Positions 15,077 to 22,845 of a stretch of 64,000 nt of DNA are shown piece after piece. The translations under genes were made by a program, and so were the position numbers. Positions within the stretch are counted from its first letter, which is position 1; the number at the start of each line of letters is the position of its first letter. The DNA comes from Mucilaginibacter sp. OK283 (GTDB taxonomy: Bacteria > Bacteroidota > Bacteroidia > Sphingobacteriales > Sphingobacteriaceae): assembly GCF_900110415.1 (NCBI RefSeq), contig NZ_FODR01000012.1, positions 186,001 through 250,000 on the forward strand, given 5' to 3'. The notes under the pieces were generated by a model that saw nothing but the letters and a program-made list of their open reading frames with translations, made no database searches and was not told the DNA's origin.

Positions 15077-17173
15077 TTAAAACTTTGGATCGGGCTCATC
15101 CATCCTTGATAACTCAGGATTGATCACATTCTCGGGTATCGCATTGTTATCTGGAACTAAAGTTGGTTCGCCGTTTACAAACTTATCATAAGCTGTACGG
15201 TGCTCAAAAGGGCGTTTGCCCAAAAGCTCTTCCAGGTCGGCCTGAAACAATACTTCTTTCTCCAATAGTTTTTTCGCAACTTTTTCTAATCCGTCGCGAT
15301 GTTTAATCAGTAACTCTTTTGTTTTGGCATACACGTCTTCAACCAGGCTTCTAACTTCCGAGTCGATGAGGTTTGCGGTAACGTCAGAGTATGGTTTGCT
15401 AAACTGGTTTTCGCCCTGCGGATCGTAAAACGATACGTTACCAACTTTACCATTCATACCATATATTTTCACCATGCCATAGGCCAGGCGGGTAATGCGT
15501 TCCAAATCACTCAAGGCACCTGTGGTGATTTTACCGAAAGTAATATCTTCGGCAACACGGCCGCCCATTGATAATATCATATCATCAATCAATTCTTCTT
15601 TGGCAACCAGGAACCTTTCGTTTGGCAGGTACTGGGCGTATCCTAAAGCGGCAACGCCGCGTGGTACGATAGAAACTTTAACCAGCGGATCGGTATGCTC
15701 TAAAAACCATCCGGCTATTGCATGGCCGGCTTCGTGGTAAGCTACCACACGTTTTTCTTCGGGCGAGATCAGCGTGTTCTTTTTCTCTAAACCACCAATC
15801 ACACGGTCAACGGCATCCTGAAAATCCGACATGTCAACCGCCTCTTTGTTTTTACGGGCAGCTATAAGGGCCGCTTCGTTACAAACGTTGGCAATTTCGG
15901 CGCCTGCAAAACCTGGTGTTTGTGCCGATAATTTTTTGGCATCAACATCATCAGATAATTTAAGCGGTTTTAAGTGAACTTTGAAAATCTGCTCGCGGCC
16001 ATTCAAATCGGGTTTATCAATAGATACCTGCCTGTCAAAACGTCCGGGACGTAATAAAGCCGAATCCAATACATCGGGGCGGTTAGTTGCAGCAAGAATG
16101 ATGATACCCGAATCGGTACCAAAACCATCCATCTCTACCAACAGCTGGTTCAATGTATTTTCGCGCTCATCATTACCGCCAACAATATTGTTTTTACCAC
16201 GGGCACGTCCAATGGCGTCAATCTCGTCAATGAATATAATACATGGCGCTTTATCTTTTGCCTGGCGGAACAAGTCGCGCACACGTGATGCACCTACGCC
16301 CACAAACATTTCCACAAAATCAGATCCTGAAAGGGAGAAGAACGGAACGTGGGCTTCGCCGGCAACGGCTTTTGCCAATAAGGTTTTACCTGTACCCGGC
16401 GAGCCTACAAGCAATGCGCCTTTAGGGATTTTACCACCCAGGTTGGTGTATTTTTTAGGATTTTTAAGGAAATCTACAATTTCCATCACCTCTTGCTTGG
16501 CTTCCTCTAAACCGGCTACATCATTAAATGTAACGGTTACCTGGGCCTCTTTATCAAACAAGGTTGCTTTTGATTTGCCGATATTGAATATCTGGCCGCC
16601 CGGGCCACCGCCCGAACCTCCACTCATACGGCGCATGATAAATATCCACACTGCGGCAAACAATATCACCATAATTACACCCTGTACAAGCCAGTTTGAT
16701 AAAAAGCTTTCGCGGCCCTGCTGCAATTCAAGCGAAACATCACTTAAAGAGGGGTCGGCAGCTTGTGCAGCGGCAATTGATTTTTTCAGGCTTTCGAACG
16801 AGTCATCGGTAAAAGTATACTGGGGGCCGCTGCTTCCTGCAAACATGTGTTGCTCTTTACCAAGGGCACTGTATTCGGGTTTGGTATCAAGGCTTTGTTT
16901 TTTAATATATACTTCGCCAATGATCAAATCGCCGCTTTTATAGGCTATAATTTTTTCAACATCATGCTGCTTAAGCATTTTGGTTTCAAATTCCTGGTAG
17001 GTTATACGTTTACCAGTATCATTGCTTAATAAGGTTGTTGCAAGCAGGAATGCTAAAACAATGATGCCATAAATCCACATAATATTAAACTTAGGCGGCT
17101 TAGGCGGTGTTTTTTTATTCAGGATCTTCCTGATCGGTTTCGGACTTTCTGATTTATTATCTTTATCTTTCAT
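15077..17173 (-). CDS. ftsH: ATP-dependent zinc metalloprotease FtsH
   Basis: The 698-residue membrane-anchored AAA+ protease degrades misfolded and regulatory membrane or cytosolic proteins. Transmembrane helices lie near residues 32-49 and 162-180 around a periplasmic domain. The Walker A GSPGTGKT is at 257-264, Walker B IIFIDEIDA near 312, the second region of homology ATNRPDVLDSALLRPGRFDR near 362, and the zinc site HEAGH at 480-484. The C-terminus is Pro/Asp-rich. A consensus promoter lies just upstream at 17190-17219. rsfS is upstream and the LUD gene downstream on the same strand. Confidence 0.97.
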   Translation of the reverse strand: MKDKDNKSESPKPIRKILNKKTPPKPPKFNIMWIYGIIVLAFLLATTLLSNDTGKRITYQEFETKMLKQHDVEKIIAYKSGDLIIGEVYIKKQSLDTKPEYSALGKEQHMFAGSSGPQYTFTDDSFESLKKSIAAAQAADPSLSDVSLELQQGRESFLSNWLVQGVIMVILFAAVWIFIMRRMSGGSGGGPGGQIFNIGKSKATLFDKEAQVTVTFNDVAGLEEAKQEVMEIVDFLKNPKKYTNLGGKIPKGALLVGSPGTGKTLLAKAVAGEAHVPFFSLSGSDFVEMFVGVGASRVRDLFRQAKDKAPCIIFIDEIDAIGRARGKNNIVGGNDERENTLNQLLVEMDGFGTDSGIIILAATNRPDVLDSALLRPGRFDRQVSIDKPDLNGREQIFKVHLKPLKLSDDVDAKKLSAQTPGFAGAEIANVCNEAALIAARKNKEAVDMSDFQDAVDRVIGGLEKKNTLISPEEKRVVAYHEAGHAIAGWFLEHTDPLVKVSIVPRGVAALGYAQYLPNERFLVAKEELIDDMILSMGGRVAEDITFGKITTGALSDLERITRLAYGMVKIYGMNGKVGNVSFYDPQGENQFSKPYSDVTANLIDSEVRSLVEDVYAKTKELLIKHRDGLEKVAKKLLEKEVLFQADLEELLGKRPFEHRTAYDKFVNGEPTLVPDNNAIPENVINPELSRMDEPDPKF

Positions 17174-17189
17174 CTCTTTGTTACGAGCT

Positions 17190-17219
17190 CAAACTTACAA
17201 TCTATAATTTAAAAAACAA
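17190..17219 (-). promoter_or_regulatory. Promoter of ftsH
   Basis: On the minus strand TTG (17219-17217) is followed after exactly 19 bases by TAAGTTTG (17197-17190), an excellent match to the Bacteroidetes sigma-A consensus. The ATG lies 16 bases further on. ftsH can therefore be transcribed independently of rsfS. Confidence 0.65.
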
Positions 17220-17263
17220 GGTTATTACCATGACGCCATTGCAAGCCTTTATGTGACTATGGC

Positions 17264-17641
17264 TTAAGCGCTTTTGTAATATTTTATTTCGGCATCACCC
17301 CATAATTCTTCTACACCATAAAATTCACGCTTGTCTGTACGGAAAACGTGGACCACAACATCCACATAATCAAGTAGTATCCACTCGCCATATTCCAAAC
17401 CTTCTTTGCGCCAGGGCTCGGTTTGGGTTGCTTTAAAAATTTCATCTTCAATGCTGTTGGCTATCGCTTTTACCTGCGTGCTTGAATCGGCATGGCAAAC
17501 TACAAAGTAATCTGTTACCGAACTATTTAGGTTACGAAGGTCTAACCTTACAATTTCATTACCTTTTTTTTCCTGGATACCATGTATCGCAAGTTCAGAA
17601 ATATAGGTTGACTGCCCTACCTTTTTATTTTTTACCATCAA
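17264..17641 (-). CDS. rsfS: Ribosomal silencing factor RsfS
   Basis: The 125-residue RsfS/Iojap/DUF143 protein binds ribosomal protein L14 and blocks subunit joining when nutrients are short. Family signatures are VTDYFVVCHADSSTQVKAIA, EGLEYGEWILLDYVDVVVHVF and REFYGVEELWGDA. It starts at 17641 and is divergent from birA with about 44 bases between the starts. ftsH follows downstream on the same strand, the usual Bacteroidetes order. Confidence 0.95.
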   Translation of the reverse strand: MMVKNKKVGQSTYISELAIHGIQEKKGNEIVRLDLRNLNSSVTDYFVVCHADSSTQVKAIANSIEDEIFKATQTEPWRKEGLEYGEWILLDYVDVVVHVFRTDKREFYGVEELWGDAEIKYYKSA

Positions 17642-17685
17642 AAAGAATTAGTTTTGAACGTTTTTTGGTTAAAAATTATTACACT

Positions 17686-18459
17686 TTGCAAAATAACATA
17701 TTTTCGGCATTATTTGTTGGTCAAAATTTAGTAACAATTAAAGAAGTTGATTCAACCAACACTTACCTTAAAACATTACTGTCAAATTCCAAGCCAGTGC
17801 CCGAAGGTACAGCCATTATGGCAGAAAGCCAATTTGCCGGCCGGGGGCAGCAACAAAACAAATGGCATAGCGAACCTGGCAAAAACTTAACTTTCAGCAT
17901 TTTGCTAACGCCCTCATTTTTACCCGTTTTGCAACAGTTTGATCTGACACGGGCGATAAGCCTGGGTGTAATTGAGGCCCTTGATCCGCTGCTGGGCGAC
18001 CGCTTAAAAATAAAATGGCCAAACGACATTTATTATGACGACCACAAACTTGGCGGTATTTTGATTGAAACACACCTGCAGGGCGACAGGATAAAAGATG
18101 CCATTATTGGTATAGGCCTTAATATAAACCAGGAGCACTTTGAGGCGGGCGCCGGCAATGCCATTTCTGTAAAGCAGATATTACAAAAGGATTATGATTT
18201 ACGAGCTTTATTATTAGAAATTTGCGGGCATATTGAAGGATACTATCTTAAGCTTAAGGCCGGTAAATTTTTGTTTGTAAGGAACGCTTATTTAAACCGA
18301 CTATACTGGTTAAACGAAGTAAGGGATTTCCGGTCAGATGGTGAAACGTTTAGGGGGACCATTGTTGGGGTGAAAGATGAAGGGTTACTTTTGGTTGAAC
18401 ATAATAATTTTGGCACCCGCGAGTTTAGCTTAAAACAAATTGAATTTTTAAATAAATAA
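17686..18459 (+). CDS. birA: Biotin--[acetyl-CoA-carboxylase] ligase
   Basis: Attaches biotin to the carboxyl carrier protein of acetyl-CoA carboxylase. The 257-residue monodomain form lacks the DNA-binding domain, so it is an enzyme and not a repressor. Signatures are EVDSTNTYLK, GRGQQQNKWHSEPGKNL, KIKWPNDIYY and KLGGILIE. No ATG fits. The TTG at 17686, giving QNNIFSALFVGQN, matches family N-termini and clears the divergent rsfS gene. The longer frame from a TTG at 17482 would overlap rsfS heavily and is rejected. Confidence 0.88.
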   Translation: MQNNIFSALFVGQNLVTIKEVDSTNTYLKTLLSNSKPVPEGTAIMAESQFAGRGQQQNKWHSEPGKNLTFSILLTPSFLPVLQQFDLTRAISLGVIEALDPLLGDRLKIKWPNDIYYDDHKLGGILIETHLQGDRIKDAIIGIGLNINQEHFEAGAGNAISVKQILQKDYDLRALLLEICGHIEGYYLKLKAGKFLFVRNAYLNRLYWLNEVRDFRSDGETFRGTIVGVKDEGLLLVEHNNFGTREFSLKQIEFLNK

Positions 18460-18462
18460 TAC

Positions 18463-18915
18463 ATGAAAAAGTTATTGTTATTGATGGTGGCGCTGGTTAT
18501 TTGCGCCGGGGCCTATGCACAAATTGAAACACCGGTACGCTGGGCATACGCGGCAAAAAAATTGAACAGTAAAGAGGCTGTTGTATATTTAAAAGCAACC
18601 ATACAACCCGGCTGGCATATTTACTCGCTGAATGTTGGCGATAGCGGCCCGATAGCTACTTCGTTTGTATTTTCAAAATCGAAAGATTATGCACCGGTTG
18701 GCAAAACCACCGAACCAAAACCTTTATCTAAATACGAGGAATCATTCAAAATGAATGTTACTTATTTTGAGAAAGAGGTTGTTTTTTCGCAAAAAATAAG
18801 CTTAAAGTCGGCAACGGCCGGTAGTGTAACAGGTAAACTTACTTACATGACCTGTAACGATAAAAAATGTCTTCCACCAGATGATGTAGATTTCACCATT
18901 CCTTTAGGCAAATAA
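18463..18915 (+). CDS. DsbD N-terminal (alpha) domain-like periplasmic protein
   Basis: The 150-residue protein has a clean signal peptide (cleavage after AYA, near residue 19). The rest matches the DsbD alpha domain: IQPGWHIYSL in the first half and the redox pair in YMTCNDKKCLPP near the C-terminus. In classic DsbD this domain passes electrons from the membrane/gamma part to periplasmic partners. Here it is a separate gene lying 18 bases upstream of the large DsbD-like gene and just after birA. Confidence 0.85.
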   Translation: MKKLLLLMVALVICAGAYAQIETPVRWAYAAKKLNSKEAVVYLKATIQPGWHIYSLNVGDSGPIATSFVFSKSKDYAPVGKTTEPKPLSKYEESFKMNVTYFEKEVVFSQKISLKSATAGSVTGKLTYMTCNDKKCLPPDDVDFTIPLGK

Positions 18916-18933
18916 TTACCAGGGAATAATAAG

Positions 18934-20697
18934 ATGAACCTATTTAAAAAGATCAACTGGTTACCAACGTCAATAGCTGTAGTAACCCTGCTTATTATAT
19001 TTGGCTTAAACGCGCCAAAACCGGTTTACGCGGCTCAAAAAGGCGGCAAAGATACAACAGCTGCTCCTGCCGATATACAGTTTACCAGTATCCCTACGGC
19101 GGCCGATAGTATTGCCATTCGTAAAAAGGCTGCAATGGAAGCCGCGGCACAACAGGCCAACCAATCAACACCGCAGGCAGATTCAGTAACAAAACAAACT
19201 GCCGGGTCATCCGTCAAAGCTTCTAAATCCACCGCGGCAAACGCCATGCCCGAATCACTTTGGGCCATATTCATAGCAGGGTTTGTTGGCGGCTTATTGG
19301 CTGTAACAATGCCTTGTATTTATCCTCTGTTGCCGTTAACGGTAAGTTTTTTTACAAAAAAATCCGGGTCGAGAGCAAAGGGCATTGGCCATTCATTGCT
19401 GTACGGACTATCTATTATCATTATTTATGTAACACTGGGTGTTGTTATCACCCTCATTTTTGGTCCCGATGCATTAAATGCTTTGGCTACAAATGGTATA
19501 TTTAATATTTTCTTCTTCTTGTTGCTGGTTGTTTTCGGCGTGTCGTTTTTAGGGGCATTTGAAATAAACCTACCAAGTTCTCTGGCTAATAAACTCGATC
19601 AAAACTCTGATAAGGGTGGCATGATTGGGATCTTCTTTATGGCGGCAACTCTTGTTGTCGTTTCGTTTTCTTGTACAGGCCCGTTGGTTGGTGGATTGTT
19701 AGCAGCAGCAGCTACAAAAGGAGATCGCCTTGGCCCCGCCGTTGGCATGTTTGGCTTTTCGCTGGCACTTGCCTTACCATTTACCTTATTTGCACTTTTC
19801 CCGTCAGCATTAAAAAGCTTGCCAAAATCTGGCGGCTGGCTAAATAGCGTCAAAGTGGTTTTAGGTTTTATTGAACTGGCATTTTCTTTAAAGTTCCTAT
19901 CCAATGTTGACCTTGCCTATCACTGGAACTTCTTTGACCGCGAGGTGTTTTTATCTATATGGATAGCCATCGGATTATTGATCACACTGTATCTAATTGG
20001 TAAGATAAAATTCTCTCACGACAGTGATTTGCCTTATCTTTCGGTTACCCGTACTTTTATTGCAGTAGGCTTTTTGGCGTTTACTATTTACCTGATACCT
20101 GGCTTGTGGGGCGCCCCGCTAAAAGTAGTAAGTGGCTTTTTGCCACCACCGGCTACACAGGATTTCGACCTTACCCGCCTGAGTAGTGGGGGGAGCGCGA
20201 CACCTGAGCAAAAGGTATCTATCAAAGAAAAAAAATACGAAAGCATTTTTGCCCGGGGGAAACACCAGGGTTTGAATGAGTGGTATGATTACAACCAGGC
20301 AATACAGGTATCTAAAGAATTAAAAAAACCGATTCTAATTGATTTTACTGGCTGGAATTGCGCGAATTGCCGCAAAATGGAGAACGAGGTTTGGCCAGAT
20401 CCGGAAGTACGCAAGCGCATGCAAAACGATTTTGTTTTACTAGAACTTTATGTAGATGAGAAAACAGACCTTCCAGCCTCGGAGGTGTACACATCATCTT
20501 TTAGCTTTAAAAAGATAACAGGCATCGGTGCTAAAAATTCTGATTACGAAACTACCAAGTTCAACACTAATTCGCAGCCTTACTACGTTATTTTGGACAG
20601 TGATGGCAACGTACTTGTACCACCTAAAGGAGCCGATTTTAGCATTAGCAATTACATCAAATTTTTAGATAGTGGTATAGCCGCTTATAAAAAGTGA
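18934..20697 (+). CDS. DsbD-family thiol:disulfide interchange protein (membrane plus thioredoxin domain)
   Basis: The protein is 587 residues. An N-terminal membrane segment is followed by an Ala/Thr/Gln-rich periplasmic linker (about residues 34-105). Eight or so membrane helices of the CcdA/DsbD type carry the redox cysteines in MPCIYPLLPLTV and SFSCTGPLVGG. A C-terminal thioredoxin-like domain has WNCANCRKME. It moves reducing equivalents from cytoplasmic thioredoxin to the periplasm for disulfide repair or cytochrome maturation. The alpha domain is supplied by the preceding gene. A terminator follows. Confidence 0.92.
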   Translation: MNLFKKINWLPTSIAVVTLLIIFGLNAPKPVYAAQKGGKDTTAAPADIQFTSIPTAADSIAIRKKAAMEAAAQQANQSTPQADSVTKQTAGSSVKASKSTAANAMPESLWAIFIAGFVGGLLAVTMPCIYPLLPLTVSFFTKKSGSRAKGIGHSLLYGLSIIIIYVTLGVVITLIFGPDALNALATNGIFNIFFFLLLVVFGVSFLGAFEINLPSSLANKLDQNSDKGGMIGIFFMAATLVVVSFSCTGPLVGGLLAAAATKGDRLGPAVGMFGFSLALALPFTLFALFPSALKSLPKSGGWLNSVKVVLGFIELAFSLKFLSNVDLAYHWNFFDREVFLSIWIAIGLLITLYLIGKIKFSHDSDLPYLSVTRTFIAVGFLAFTIYLIPGLWGAPLKVVSGFLPPPATQDFDLTRLSSGGSATPEQKVSIKEKKYESIFARGKHQGLNEWYDYNQAIQVSKELKKPILIDFTGWNCANCRKMENEVWPDPEVRKRMQNDFVLLELYVDEKTDLPASEVYTSSFSFKKITGIGAKNSDYETTKFNTNSQPYYVILDSDGNVLVPPKGADFSISNYIKFLDSGIAAYKK

Positions 20698-20725
20698 TAC
20701 AGCGTTAACAAATTAAGTGTAAATT

Positions 20726-20758
20726 CGCGGCAACTTTTAAAAGTTTGCCGCGTTTTTT
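20726..20758 (+). terminator. Terminator of the DsbD operon
   Basis: Arms CGCGGCAACTTTT (20726-20738) and AAAAGTTTGCCGCG (20739-20752) pair with one bulge and are followed by six T. The hairpin lies 28 bases past the stop. Confidence 0.8.
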
Positions 20759-20840
20759 GGTTACGGGGTTGTTTAAAAGCCACTAATTAAATTATTCAAT
20801 TTTTTAAGGTAGGGTTTAAAAGGCCATATCAGGATAAAAA

Positions 20841-21818
20841 ATGACGCAGATTAAAAAAATAGGACTTTATACTTCGGGCGGAGATTCGCCGGGCATGAAC
20901 GCTGCCATCAGGGCGGTTGTACGTACGGCTATATATTATGGTATCGAGGTGATGGGCATTCGCCGTGGTTATGAAGGCATGACCAAGGGCGATTTTGTAC
21001 CCATGAACCGCAAATCGGTTTCAAACATTATTCAACGCGGCGGTACTATACTAAAAACCGCACGCTGCGATAACTTCCGCACGCCCGAAGGTCGTCAGCA
21101 AGCATATGACCATCTTAAAAAGAATAACATTGATGCCCTTGTAGGTATTGGTGGCGATGGTACATTTACCGGGGCCAAGGTTTTTGGTGCCGAATATGAT
21201 ATGCCTATCATTGGCCTGCCAGGTACTATTGATAATGATTTAATGGGTACCGATTTTACCATAGGTTATGATACCGCCATTAATACGGTTGTTGAGGCTG
21301 TGGATAAAATTCGTGATACAGCAGAATCACATGACCGCCTGTTTATAGTTGAGGTAATGGGCCGCGACTCGGGCCTGATCGCTTTGCGTACGGGTATTGC
21401 CGCAGGAGCCGAAGCTATACTTATCCCCGAACACAAAGGTGGCATGGAAGGCTTATTTAACCGCCTTGAGCATGGCCGTAAAGATAAAACATCGCGTATT
21501 GTAATTGTTGCTGAAGGCGAGGAAGCCGGTGGCGCATTTGAGGTTGGGCGCCTGGTACAGGAGCGTTTCCCTAATTATGACACCCGTATATCTATATTGG
21601 GTCACATCCAACGTGGTGGCGCCCCAAGCTGTATGGATAGGGTATTGGCCAGCCGGGTAGGCGCAGCCGCTGTTGAAGCTTTAAGAGACGGCCACCGCAA
21701 CGAGATGATTGGTATCATCCACAACGAAATTGCCTATACGCCGTTTGAGCACGCCATTAAACATCATGTAGAGATTAATCCCAACCTGTTGAAACTGGTT
21801 GAGATTTTATCGATGTAA
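20841..21818 (+). CDS. pfkA: ATP-dependent 6-phosphofructokinase
   Basis: Glycolytic enzyme converting fructose 6-phosphate to the 1,6-bisphosphate. At 325 residues it is the usual bacterial PfkA length. Motifs are TSGGDSPGMNAAIRAVVR (ATP loop), GIGGDGTFTGA (Gly at the ATP site, ATP-dependent type), PGTIDNDL with the catalytic Asp, VEVMGRDSG, and the fructose-6-phosphate site ILGHIQRGGAPS. It is a single gene with its own terminator-bounded left side. Confidence 0.96.
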   Translation: MTQIKKIGLYTSGGDSPGMNAAIRAVVRTAIYYGIEVMGIRRGYEGMTKGDFVPMNRKSVSNIIQRGGTILKTARCDNFRTPEGRQQAYDHLKKNNIDALVGIGGDGTFTGAKVFGAEYDMPIIGLPGTIDNDLMGTDFTIGYDTAINTVVEAVDKIRDTAESHDRLFIVEVMGRDSGLIALRTGIAAGAEAILIPEHKGGMEGLFNRLEHGRKDKTSRIVIVAEGEEAGGAFEVGRLVQERFPNYDTRISILGHIQRGGAPSCMDRVLASRVGAAAVEALRDGHRNEMIGIIHNEIAYTPFEHAIKHHVEINPNLLKLVEILSM

Positions 21819-21937
21819 TTTTACTGAAACAAACATATTATATATAGAGGCACAAATTGTTGTGTCTCTATTAATCTAAAAAACAAATCCGGCCATTACA
21901 GCAGGTGTCTTTCTGCTTTGTATCCCCTAAAAATTCG

Positions 21938-22705
21938 TCAGGCTTTCTTTTTCAAACTGCTCATCAACTGATCGTACAGATCATCGCTATCGGTTTCACG
22001 TGGTTTAAGTTTTTTAACCGTAGCCCTTTTCCCTTTTGATTTGGCCTTGATAATTTTTAGCAACTCGTCGTTGTATTCATCCTTGAATTTAGATACGTCA
22101 AAATCCTCGGCATATTGGTTAATAAGGGCAAGGCCAACGTCAAGCTCTTTTTTACTTACGGTTACATCTTTGGCTATGTCCAGGTCTTCGGCACTACGTA
22201 TTTCCTGCGCAAAACGAATGCGGGTAACTACCAGCGCATGATCAACAGGGTGTACAATGCAAAGGCTTTCGGTACTGCGCAGTACAAAGCGCGCCAGTCC
22301 CGCTTTTTTTGACTGGATGAGGGCTTTCAACAAAAGGGCATAGGCCTTGTTGCTTTTAGTATCCGGCTCGGTATAGTAGGATGTTTCGTAAAACATAGGG
22401 TTTACGTCGGCAATATCCACAAAGCTTTCAATCTCGATGATTTTACTTTTTTCGGGGGCGGCATCCTCAAAATCCTGGTCTTCTACAATCACATAATCGT
22501 CATTGGCCAGCTTGTAGCCTTTCACAATTTTATCGTAGGGTACTTCCTTGTGCGTTTTCTCGTTTACCCGCTGATACCTGATCCGTGAATGATCGCGGCT
22601 ATCCAGCATATCCAAATCAAGCGAACTTGTTTGCACGGCCGAATACAGCTTAACCGGGATGCTAACCAATCCAAAACCAATTGAACCTTTCCAGATAGAT
22701 CTCAT
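21938..22705 (-). CDS. ku: Non-homologous end joining protein Ku
   Basis: Bacterial Ku is a homodimeric ring that binds DNA double-strand ends and recruits LigD. The protein is 255 residues from MRSIWKGSIGFGLVSIPVKL at 22705; the frame can extend to 22777 but the shorter start matches the family. Core Ku strands HKEVPYDKIVKGYKLAN and YVIVEDQDF, and the basic tail KGKRATVKKLK, are visible. No ligD lies in the window. The gene is minus strand, downstream of cphA with a hairpin between. Confidence 0.93.
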   Translation of the reverse strand: MRSIWKGSIGFGLVSIPVKLYSAVQTSSLDLDMLDSRDHSRIRYQRVNEKTHKEVPYDKIVKGYKLANDDYVIVEDQDFEDAAPEKSKIIEIESFVDIADVNPMFYETSYYTEPDTKSNKAYALLLKALIQSKKAGLARFVLRSTESLCIVHPVDHALVVTRIRFAQEIRSAEDLDIAKDVTVSKKELDVGLALINQYAEDFDVSKFKDEYNDELLKIIKAKSKGKRATVKKLKPRETDSDDLYDQLMSSLKKKA

Positions 22706-22742
22706 ATCAAAGCGTTTCCCTATATAACTTAAAATGCAGTCA

Positions 22743-22783
22743 AAATGTTTGGACGGCAGATTCCGCTTTCCGCCCAAACATTT
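22743..22783 (-). terminator. Hairpin between cphA and ku
   Basis: Fourteen-base arms at 22743-22756 and 22770-22783 (AAATGTTTGGACGG and its near-perfect complement) enclose 13 bases. It could end the cphA transcript; no strong T run follows. Confidence 0.45.
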
Positions 22784-22845
22784 CCAACATTATGCCTTTA
22801 AATTAACGCCAAACGAAAGTTTTTTCTCTTTCAGGGGACAAAGGG

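Noticed and set aside
17482..17685. Longer N-terminus for birA
   Set aside because: It starts at TTG inside the divergent rsfS gene and has no counterpart in the family.
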